From CADCSY01 sp038255685 (GTDB lineage: Bacteria > Actinomycetota > Acidimicrobiia > Acidimicrobiales > CADCSY01), in NCBI GenBank assembly GCA_038255685.1, contig JBBSLC010000080.1, positions 1-14,055 of the forward strand: 14,055 nucleotides of DNA. The letters run 5' to 3'. Below the pieces are notes generated by a model that was not told the DNA's origin, ran no database searches, and saw only the letters and a program-made list of their open reading frames with translations. Shown here one piece after another: positions 8,353 to 14,055 of this stretch. Made by a program: the position numbers and the translations under genes. Within the stretch, counting starts at the first letter, position 1. Every line of letters starts with the position of its first letter.

Positions 8353-9240
8353 TCAGGCCTTCTGTGAGGGGAGAGGGGGCTCGATGTCGAGACCGATGTC
8401 GAGCACGGGTGCCGAGTGGGTGAGCGCACCGACGGAGATGAGGTCGACACCGGTCGCGGCGAACCCCCTGATCGTCTCGAGGCTCACACCACCGGAGACC
8501 TCGAGCAGCGGCCTGGTCGCAGCACCACGGAGCTCGACGCAGCGGACCACGTCCTCGACCGACATGTTGTCCAGCAGGACGATGTCGGCGCCAGCGCTGA
8601 TCGCCTCCTCGAGCTGGCTGATGCGGTCGGCCTCGACCTGCACCGTGCGCCCCGGCCACCGGGACCGGGCCCGGCGGACCGCCTCGGTGACGCCGAGGGC
8701 GGCGAGGTGGTTGTCCTTCACGAGCACCCACTCCGAGAGGTTCCCCCGGTGGTTCGCCCCACCGCCGGCTCGCACCGCCGCCTTCTCGAGCGCCCGGAGC
8801 CCGGGCGTGGTCTTGCGCGTGTCCCACACCTGCGCGCCAGCGGCGGCGGCGACGTAGCGGGCCGTGAGCGTGGCGACGCCTGAAAGGTGGCAGAGGAGGT
8901 TGAGCGCCGTCCGCTCGGCGGTGAGGATCGCCGCCAGCGGACCTGACACCGTGGCGATCGTGTCACCGGACTCGACCGTGGATCCGTCGGGGAGCGCCCA
9001 TACCACCTCGATGCCGGCATCGACGGCTTCGAACGCGGCCGTGGCGGCGAGGCGACCGGCCACGACGCCGGTGCTGCGAGCGACGAGCGCGGCGCGCCCC
9101 ACCTCACCGGGGTCGAGCAGGGCAGCCGTGACGTCGCCGAGCGGCTCGAGGTCCTCGGCCAGCGCCCGGGCGACGACGTCACGCACCGCCGTGATCGGCG
9201 GGTCGAGCCACGTCGGGGGCGCGAGGGGTGCAGCGGTCAC
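8353..9240 (-). CDS. nadC: Nicotinate-nucleotide pyrophosphorylase (quinolinate phosphoribosyltransferase)
   Basis: Condenses quinolinate with PRPP to nicotinate mononucleotide and CO2, the third step of NAD synthesis from aspartate. 295 residues. GDVT is at 35-38, the substrate-binding block DTRKTTPGLRALEK at 140-153, AGGGANHR at 158-165, KDNH at 175-178, and EVSGGV at 247-252 in the barrel. The GTG start at 9240 is supported by the reading length; AGGA about 9 nt upstream is a modest ribosome site. The frame stays open far upstream only because of GC bias. It is separated from nadB by the ybaK gene and two non-coding stretches, unlike the tight spacing at its other end, where coaX begins 4 nt after the stop. 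Confidence 0.96.
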   Translation of the reverse strand: MTAAPLAPPTWLDPPITAVRDVVARALAEDLEPLGDVTAALLDPGEVGRAALVARSTGVVAGRLAATAAFEAVDAGIEVVWALPDGSTVESGDTIATVSGPLAAILTAERTALNLLCHLSGVATLTARYVAAAAGAQVWDTRKTTPGLRALEKAAVRAGGGANHRGNLSEWVLVKDNHLAALGVTEAVRRARSRWPGRTVQVEADRISQLEEAISAGADIVLLDNMSVEDVVRCVELRGAATRPLLEVSGGVSLETIRGFAATGVDLISVGALTHSAPVLDIGLDIEPPLPSQKA

Positions 9241-9322
9241 GGCGCGATCCTGTCCGGCACAGCACCCGTGCGTCGAACCGGCGCGGGCGAACCGGGGCCA
9301 CCGGGGTGAGAGCGGTCCCGCA

Positions 9323-9342
9323 CCAGACCCCTGTCGGTCTGG
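9323..9342 (-). terminator. Hairpin downstream of ybaK
   Basis: CCAGACC (9323-9329) and GGTCTGG (9336-9342) form a perfect 7-bp stem around a 6-nt loop, CCTGTC. It is 60 nt past the ybaK stop and about 80 nt before the nadC start, inside an otherwise featureless 161-nt spacer. It lacks a T-tract. It may partly terminate ybaK transcription, or form part of the nadC leader. Its loop resembles the CTGTC loop of the hairpin at 9974-10028. Confidence 0.4.
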
Positions 9343-9401
9343 GCACGCCAGCGCCCGAGAGCCGGCCGCTCGCGTGCCGAGAGCGGTGTCGGACCCACGC
9401 G

Positions 9402-9887
9402 TCAGCCGGCGATGGCGGCGACGGTCGCACCCGTGAGGCGGACCAGGTCTGCGGGGGCCAGCTCGAGCTCGAGGCCACGCCGTCCGGCGCTCACGTAGAT
9501 CGTCGCGTGTGCGAGCGCCCCCTCGTCGACGACGGTCGGCAGCTGCTTGCGCTGGCCGAGCGGGCTGATCCCGCCGAGCACGTAGCCCGTCGCCCGCTCG
9601 GCGGCGGCGGGGTCGGCCATGACCACCTTCCGCGCCCCGATCGCCGACGCCAGCGCCCGCAGGTCGAGCGATCCCGACACGGGCACGATGGCGACGACGA
9701 GGTCGCCCCCGCCCGCTGCGGCCACGAGCGTCTTGTGCACCCGTGCCGGGTCGATCCCGAGCACGGTCGCCGCCTCCACCCCGTAGCCCTCCGGCCCCCC
9801 GGCGGCCTCGTACCGGTGGACCGAGTGCTCGACACCGGCCTGCTGCACGAAGGCGATCGCCGGCGTCGCCGCGCCCCGGGCGCTCAC
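9402..9887 (-). CDS. ybaK: YbaK/EbsC-family Cys-tRNA(Pro) deacylase
   Basis: Hydrolyses cysteine mis-attached to tRNA-Pro (editing in trans). 161 residues, the usual length for this single-domain family. VHKTLV at 50-55 carries the conserved functional lysine (Lys52), and the family block GYVLGGISPLGQRKQLP lies at 101-117. The GTG start at 9887 matches the family N-terminus; a longer frame exists but has no support. It sits between nadB and nadC and is separated from both by spacers of about 140-160 nt that hold hairpins. It is therefore probably a separate unit inserted in the NAD genes rather than an ordinary operon member. It has no known link to NAD metabolism. Confidence 0.93.
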   Translation of the reverse strand: MSARGAATPAIAFVQQAGVEHSVHRYEAAGGPEGYGVEAATVLGIDPARVHKTLVAAAGGGDLVVAIVPVSGSLDLRALASAIGARKVVMADPAAAERATGYVLGGISPLGQRKQLPTVVDEGALAHATIYVSAGRRGLELELAPADLVRLTGATVAAIAG

Positions 9888-9905
9888 CGATCCCAGCCCA
9901 GTCGG

Positions 9906-9952
9906 CTTTGTGGACGTTCGACCACGTCAGCGGTGGTCCAGCGTCCAGAAAG
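9906..9952. repeat. TGGACG-type two-step hairpin, copy 1
   Basis: Outer arms 9906-9916 (CTTTGTGGACG) and 9942-9952 (CGTCCAGAAAG) pair with one mismatch. Then, after 3-nt internal loops, GACCAC (9920-9925) pairs with GTGGTC (9933-9938) around a 7-nt loop. It lies just upstream of ybaK and downstream of nadB on the minus strand. Confidence 0.65.
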
Positions 9953-9973
9953 GACACCAGGCGCGCCTCGCAG

Positions 9974-10028
9974 GAGGGTTTCTGGACGATCCGCCACCCT
10001 GTCGGTGGACGAGCGTCCAGAAACCCTC
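9974..10028. repeat. TGGACG-type two-step hairpin, copy 2; probable nadB terminator
   Basis: Outer arms 9974-9988 (GAGGGTTTCTGGACG) and 10014-10028 are a perfect 15-bp inverted repeat. After 5-nt internal loops CCACC (9994-9998) pairs with GGTGG (10004-10008) around the loop CTGTC. The right arm includes the first two bases of the nadB stop codon, so the hairpin forms immediately as nadB ends. This is the strongest stem in the window and a good candidate terminator or mRNA 3' stabiliser. Confidence 0.7.
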
Positions 10029-11640
10029 ACGAGGGTCCGGCGGCGATGACGAGGCGGTGGCGCTGTGCGTAGTCCGTGTCGGGGTGGTCGCTCCGCCAGT
10101 GGTTGCCGCGGCTCTCGGTGCGAGCCGTCGCCGCTGCGACGAGCGCGAGCCCACAGGTGACCAGGTTCGCGACCTCGTGCAGGTCCGCCGATCCCGGGTC
10201 GACGGCGAGCGCCGCAGCCGTCGCCGCACCGAGGCGCCCGAGGTTGCCGTCGGCGGCTGCGAGCGACCCCTCGCTGCGCACGACGCCGGCATCGAGCGTC
10301 ATGGCCCGCTGCACCTCGTCCCGGAGCTCGGGCGCGCCAGCGGCCGCCGGGCGCACCTCCCCGCTCACCGGTAGCTGCCATCCGAGTGCACGGCCACCGA
10401 TCGAACCGGCTTCGCCGCCCAGCACGGCGCGCATGGCGCCCGTCGCCTCTGCGGCATCACGGCCAGCGAGGATCGCCTCGAGCGCTCGCGGGGCGAAGAC
10501 CATCCCCTCGAGGAGCGAGTTGGAGGCGAGGCGGTTGGCGCCGTGCACACCGGTGCACGCGACCTCACCGCACGCCCACAGTCCCGGCAGGCTGGTCGCC
10601 CCGTCGAGATCGGTGACGACGCCGCCGGACAGGTAGTGCGCCGCCGGCGCGATCGGGAGCCAGTCCTCAGACGGGTCGAGGCCGATGTCGCGGATCGACG
10701 AGGCGATCGTCGGGAAGCGCTGGTCGAAGCCGTCGAGGCCGGTGGCGTCGAGCCAGAGGTGGTCGACGCCCTGGTCGAGCATCCGGGTCGTCATGGCCCG
10801 GCTCACCTGGTCGCGGGGCGCGAGCTCGTCGACGAAGCGCTCACCAGCGGCGTCGCGCAGCAGCGCCCCGTGGCCGCGCAGCGCCTCGCTCAGCAGGGGA
10901 CGTGGCATGGCGGGGTGGTGCAGCGCCGTGGGGTGGAACTGCATGAACTCGACGTCGGCCACGGCCACGCCCGCCCGCAGCGCCATGGCCAGGCCGTCAC
11001 CGGTCGACTGCGTGGGGTTCGTGGTGACGGCGTAGAGCTGGCCGGCGCCGCCGGTGGCGAGGAGGACGTGGCTGCTCCGGACCTCGACGGGTCGCCCCGC
11101 CGGGTCGAGCGCGACGACACCTCGACACCGTCCGCCCTCGACGATGAGGTCCAGCGCGAACCAGCCCTCGAGCACCGCCGCCGCCGTCTCCTGCACGGCG
11201 GCGACGAGCGCACGCTCGATCTCGGCGCCGGTCGCGGCACCGCCGGCGTGGACGACGCGTGCGTGGGTGTGGCCACCCTCACGGGCGAGGGCGAGGGTGC
11301 CGTCGCCCTCGGTGTCGAACACCGCGCCGAGGGCGATGAGCGCGTGCACGCTGGAGGGTCCCTCGTCGACGAGGACCCGTACGGCGTCGACGTCGCACAG
11401 CCCGACCCCGGCGGCGAGGGTGTCGGCGAGGTGGAGGTCGGTCGAGTCCTCGTCTCCAGACAGCACGGCGGCGACGCCGCCCTGAGCCCACCGCGTCGCC
11501 GACTGGTAGAGATCAGCCTTGGTGAGGACCCCGACGCGGAGCCCCGACACCGCCGCGGCCCGAACCGCAGCGGAGAGCCCGGCCACCCCGCTCCCGAGGA
11601 CGAGCAGGTCGAGGTCCGACGTCGGGGCGGCCTCGGTCAC
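10027..11640 (-). CDS. nadB: L-aspartate oxidase
   Basis: Flavoprotein that oxidises L-aspartate to iminoaspartate, the first step of de novo NAD synthesis. 537 residues. The FAD-binding site LVLGSGVAGLSAAVRAA is at 13-29, the NadB block SATRWAQGGVAAVL at 47-60, and REGGHTHARVVHAGGAATG at 120-138. Further blocks are FMQFHPTAL and, near the C-terminal part of the FAD domain, ACGEVACTGVHGANRLASNS, which ends the flavin site. The RWAQGG and REGGH forms distinguish it from succinate dehydrogenase flavoproteins. The GTG start overlaps the panD stop in a GTGA (11637-11640). Its product is unstable and is normally used at once by NadA, which is not in this window. The stop codon is inside the hairpin at 9974-10028. 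Confidence 0.96.
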   Translation of the reverse strand: MTEAAPTSDLDLLVLGSGVAGLSAAVRAAAVSGLRVGVLTKADLYQSATRWAQGGVAAVLSGDEDSTDLHLADTLAAGVGLCDVDAVRVLVDEGPSSVHALIALGAVFDTEGDGTLALAREGGHTHARVVHAGGAATGAEIERALVAAVQETAAAVLEGWFALDLIVEGGRCRGVVALDPAGRPVEVRSSHVLLATGGAGQLYAVTTNPTQSTGDGLAMALRAGVAVADVEFMQFHPTALHHPAMPRPLLSEALRGHGALLRDAAGERFVDELAPRDQVSRAMTTRMLDQGVDHLWLDATGLDGFDQRFPTIASSIRDIGLDPSEDWLPIAPAAHYLSGGVVTDLDGATSLPGLWACGEVACTGVHGANRLASNSLLEGMVFAPRALEAILAGRDAAEATGAMRAVLGGEAGSIGGRALGWQLPVSGEVRPAAAGAPELRDEVQRAMTLDAGVVRSEGSLAAADGNLGRLGAATAAALAVDPGSADLHEVANLVTCGLALVAAATARTESRGNHWRSDHPDTDYAQRHRLVIAAGPS

Positions 11641-12053
11641 GCAGGCCAGTCTCCCGCGGCCACCTCGGCGTAGCGACGTGGATCGGTGGTGGCGGCGGCG
11701 GTGACCTCGGCAGGGACAGGGCGGTTGGCGGTGTCGACGTGGACCACCCGGGGCTCGTAGCCCTCGAGCTCGGCCGCCTCGTAGTCGGCGTAGGTGATGA
11801 TGATGACCCGATCACCGGGGCTGACGAGCCGAGCCGCAGCGCCGTTCAGGCACACCTCGCCGGGCTCGCCGACGATGGCGTAGGTCTCGAACCTGGCCCC
11901 GTTGTCGATGTCGAGGATGGCGACCTGCTCGTTCGGCAGGATGTCCGCCAACGCCAGCAGCACAGGATCGACCGACACCGAGCCCACGTAGTGGAGGTCG
12001 GCCCCGGTCACGGTGGCTCGGTGGATCTTCGACTTCATCATGCGGCGGCGCAC
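11637..12053 (-). CDS. panD: Aspartate 1-decarboxylase precursor
   Basis: Pyruvoyl enzyme that decarboxylates aspartate to beta-alanine for pantothenate. From the GTG at 12053 it has 138 residues and begins VRRRMMKSKIHRATVTGAD. This start lines up with the usual N-terminus MLRTM-KSKIHRA of the family and places the self-cleavage site HYVGSVSVD at Gly24-Ser25, the canonical numbers. The ATG codons at 12041 or 12038 would be 4-5 residues too short, and an ATG at 12116 would add 21 atypical residues. Lys9 and the cleavage site are intact, so the protein should mature into alpha and beta chains. The stop overlaps nadB. 132 nt separate it from panC, in contrast to the tight spacing elsewhere. Confidence 0.96.
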   Translation of the reverse strand: MRRRMMKSKIHRATVTGADLHYVGSVSVDPVLLALADILPNEQVAILDIDNGARFETYAIVGEPGEVCLNGAAARLVSPGDRVIIITYADYEAAELEGYEPRVVHVDTANRPVPAEVTAAATTDPRRYAEVAAGDWPA

Positions 12054-12144
12054 AGCTCTGGTTCCCCCTTCGGTGGACGCCGCACGAGCGGTCGCCCCCA
12101 TGGTCGGTGCAACCACACCAGCATGCCCGTCGTTCCCGTGCTGC

Positions 12145-12172
12145 CCCCAACCGGCCGGCGCGAGGTGGGGGG
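12145..12172. other. Weak hairpin in the panC-panD spacer
   Basis: CCCCCA (12145-12150) can pair with TGGGGG (12167-12172) around a 16-nt loop that itself contains the palindrome CGGCCG. It is the only structure seen in the 132-nt gap 12054-12185. It could attenuate or process the message between panC and panD; chance is also possible in such GC-rich DNA. Confidence 0.3.
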
Positions 12173-12185
12173 CGAACGCCTCGGT

Positions 12186-13055
12186 TCAGGTGCTGGCGGT
12201 GATCCCGACGTTGTCGATGAGGCGAGCCCGGCCGAGGCGGGCGGAGACGAGCAGCCGGAGCTCGCCGTCGAGCGGGTCGACGGGGAGGAGGGTGTCGACG
12301 TCGACGACGTCGACGGACTCGAGGGCGACGAGCGGCTCGGCGTCGATGATGCCGCCGACCAGCTCGACCACCGCAGCGTGGTCCCTCTCCCCCGCGGCGA
12401 TCGACGCAGCACCCGCTCGCAAGGCCCGCTGGAGGACAGGCGCAGCACTGCGCTCCTCCGCGGTGAGGTAGGCGTTGCGACTCGACAGCGCCAGGCCGTC
12501 CGCAGCCCGCACCGTCGGGCACCCCACCACCGTGACGGGGAACGACAGGTCGGCGGCCATGCGCCGGATCACCGTGAGCTGCTGGAAGTCCTTCTCGCCG
12601 AAGTACGCCTCACAGGCACCGACCACCGCGAAGAGCTTGGCCACGACGGTCGCCACCCCGTCGAAGTGGGTCGGCCGAGCGCGTCCGTCGAGGACCTCGG
12701 TGAGGCCGGCCACGTGGACCGTCGTCAGCACCTCCGCGGGGTACATCTCCTCGACCGAGGGCGCGAACACGATGTGGGCGCCTGCGCGTCGGGCCCGTGC
12801 GACGTCGGCCTCGAGGGACCTCGGGTAGGCGTCGAGATCCTCGCCGGGAGCGAACTGGAGCGGGTTGACGAAGACGGTCGTGACGACGGCACCGCACTCG
12901 GCCGCCGCTCGCGCGACGAGGGCAGCGTGGCCGTCGTGCAGGGCGCCCATGGTGGGCACGAGCCCGACCACCGCCCCCGCCGATCGCGCCGCCTCGGCCC
13001 ACGCCGTCAGGTCGGCGATCGTCGCGAGGACGTCCGGTGCGGCCACGGCGGCCAC
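12186..13055 (-). CDS. panC: Pantothenate synthetase (pantoate-beta-alanine ligase)
   Basis: Joins pantoate and beta-alanine with ATP to give pantothenate, through a pantoyl adenylate. From the GTG at 13055 it has 289 residues. PTMGALHDGH at 34-43 carries the HxGH ATP site, VFVNPLQFAPGEDLDAYPR spans 61-79, FGEKDFQQL is at 152-160, and LALSSRNAYL at 188-197 is the KMSKS-like loop, with Leu where the family usually has Met. The start is uncertain: a GTG at 13046 is equally possible, and the ATG at 13133 would add 26 residues that cover two clear hairpins. No good ribosome site was seen for any of them. It is the first gene of the cofactor operon and divergent from the penicillin-binding protein gene. 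PanB, the enzyme that supplies the pantoate branch, is not in the window. Confidence 0.95.
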   Translation of the reverse strand: MAAVAAPDVLATIADLTAWAEAARSAGAVVGLVPTMGALHDGHAALVARAAAECGAVVTTVFVNPLQFAPGEDLDAYPRSLEADVARARRAGAHIVFAPSVEEMYPAEVLTTVHVAGLTEVLDGRARPTHFDGVATVVAKLFAVVGACEAYFGEKDFQQLTVIRRMAADLSFPVTVVGCPTVRAADGLALSSRNAYLTAEERSAAPVLQRALRAGAASIAAGERDHAAVVELVGGIIDAEPLVALESVDVVDVDTLLPVDPLDGELRLLVSARLGRARLIDNVGITAST

Positions 13056-13072
13056 GATGCCACACCGACCGC

Positions 13073-13114
13073 GCCACCCAACCGGGTGGCCCACCACACC
13101 GGGCGGCGCCGGTG
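13073..13114. promoter_or_regulatory. Two tandem hairpins upstream of panC
   Basis: GCCACCC (13073-13079) and GGGTGGC (13084-13090) form a perfect 7-bp stem with loop AACC. CACCGG (13097-13102) and CCGGTG (13109-13114) form a perfect 6-bp stem with a 6-nt loop. Both lie in the 104-nt gap between panC and the divergent penicillin-binding protein gene, the first one 17 nt before the panC GTG. They could act in the panC leader. No TANNNT promoter box is visible in this gap. Confidence 0.45.
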
Positions 13115-13159
13115 AGCGCGCCGGGCCTGCCATGATCGCAGCGCAGGGAGGGCGGAGCC

Positions 13160-14055
13160 ATGACCAGGAGCAGCCAGGTGAGCGAACAAGGACGGGTCCG
13201 GACGTGGTTCGCGGTCGGGTGGCGGCGCTGGCTCTTGCGCCTCGGCATCACCGCCCTCGCAGGCCTCGTGCTCATGGTCGCCCTGATCGTGGTGGCCTAC
13301 CGATCGGTGAACCTGCCGGCGGAGCCCCCTCGCGCCCAGACCAGCGTCATCCTCGCCGCCGACGGCACCGTGCTCGCCGAGCTGTACGACGTCGAGAACC
13401 GCGTCGACGTCCGCATCGACCAGGTCTCCCCGGCGATGGTCGACGCCGTCATCGCCGCCGAGGACCGGTCGTTCCGCACCCACAGCGGGATCAACCCCTC
13501 CAGCACGATCCGGGCGCTGTGGGTCAACCTGCGCGGCGGCGAGCTGCAGGGCGGGTCGACGATCACCCAGCAGCTCGTCAAGAACGCCTACCTCACCCCC
13601 GAGCGCAGCCTGCGGCGCAAGGCACAAGAGGCCGTGCTCGCCGTCAAGATCGACCAGCAGCTCTCCAAGGACGCGATCCTCGAGCGCTACCTCAACACCA
13701 TCTACTTCGGACGGGGCGCCTACGGCATCGAGGCGGCGGCCAAGGCGTACTTCGGTGAGGCCTCGAGCGCCGCGACCCTCGACATCCCCCAGTCGGCGCT
13801 GCTGGCCGGGCTGATCCGCGCGCCCGAGGCCGCCGACCCGACGAAGGACCCGGAGGAGGCGGCGGCCAGGCGGTCATCGGTCCTCGACGCCATGGTCATC
13901 ACCGAGGCCATCACCCAGGCCGAGGCCGACGCGGCCGGGGGCGCTGAGCTCGCCTCGGTGGAGCGGGTGGACGAGCGCACCGCCCTCCAGGGCTCCACCG
14001 CCTACTTCGCCGACCAGGTCCGGGCGTGGACCGTGGCGACCTACGGCGAGGAGGC
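13160..14055 (+). CDS. Class A penicillin-binding protein / peptidoglycan glycosyltransferase, N-terminal part
   Basis: Polymerises lipid II into glycan strands at the outer face of the membrane. 298 residues are visible and the frame is open to the right edge. A short basic cytoplasmic tail is followed by one membrane segment (about 27-47). The GT51 domain then follows: EDRSFRTHSG at 101-110 with catalytic Glu101, GGSTITQQLVKN at 131-142, RRKAQEAVLAVKIDQQLSK at 152-170 with the second Glu at 157, and ERYLNTIYFGRGAYGIEAAA at 175-194. The transpeptidase domain expected of a class A protein would be outside the window, so a monofunctional glycosyltransferase cannot be excluded. The ATG at 13160 has a strong AGGGAGG at 13145-13151, 8 nt upstream. 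Divergent from panC. Confidence 0.94.
   Translation, partial: MTRSSQVSEQGRVRTWFAVGWRRWLLRLGITALAGLVLMVALIVVAYRSVNLPAEPPRAQTSVILAADGTVLAELYDVENRVDVRIDQVSPAMVDAVIAAEDRSFRTHSGINPSSTIRALWVNLRGGELQGGSTITQQLVKNAYLTPERSLRRKAQEAVLAVKIDQQLSKDAILERYLNTIYFGRGAYGIEAAAKAYFGEASSAATLDIPQSALLAGLIRAPEAADPTKDPEEAAARRSSVLDAMVITEAITQAEADAAGGAELASVERVDERTALQGSTAYFADQVRAWTVATYGEE

Overview
The window is a dense, very GC-rich (roughly 70%) piece of an actinobacterial chromosome. GTG starts dominate, gene overlaps of the GTGA and TGATG type are frequent, and nearly every third codon position is G or C. The gene order panC-panD-nadB-ybaK-nadC-coaX-lysS followed further on by clpC is a variant of the Mycobacterium tuberculosis arrangement panC-panD-coaX-lysS-lsr2-clpC1. 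Together with the protein sequences this suggests a deep-branching actinobacterium, perhaps an Acidimicrobiia member; that placement is inference from composition and gene order only.

Layout from left to right: the N-terminal 358 residues of the ClpC unfoldase (minus, cut by the window edge); a divergent long-chain polyprenyl diphosphate synthase (plus); a convergent YcaQ/AlkX-type winged-helix DNA glycosylase-like gene (minus); a two-gene unit of a small XRE repressor and a nucleotidyltransferase that looks like a toxin-antitoxin module (plus); a polytopic acyltransferase-3 protein (minus) bracketed by copies of a structured repeat; then a long minus-strand cofactor operon, read right to left: panC, panD, nadB, ybaK, nadC, coaX, lysS. 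At the right edge a class A penicillin-binding protein / glycosyltransferase 51 gene starts on the plus strand and runs off the window.

The cofactor block joins CoA synthesis (PanC and PanD make pantothenate and its beta-alanine; CoaX phosphorylates pantothenate) with NAD synthesis (NadB oxidises aspartate; NadC converts quinolinate to nicotinate mononucleotide). Both branches consume aspartate. The middle NAD enzyme NadA is not in the window. lysS is translationally coupled to the end of the block.

The least explained content is non-coding. There are two separate families of two-step hairpins whose outer stems are conserved and whose inner stems vary with base pairing kept. One family (outer stem CGGCACG/CGTGCCG) lies at both sides of the acyltransferase gene and after lysS. 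The other (outer stem TGGACG/CGTCCA) lies twice between nadB and ybaK. Two plus-strand genes also show a TANNNT box exactly 6 nt before a GTG with no ribosome-binding site, the pattern expected of leaderless transcripts. No tRNA, rRNA, CRISPR array, insertion sequence or phage gene was seen.
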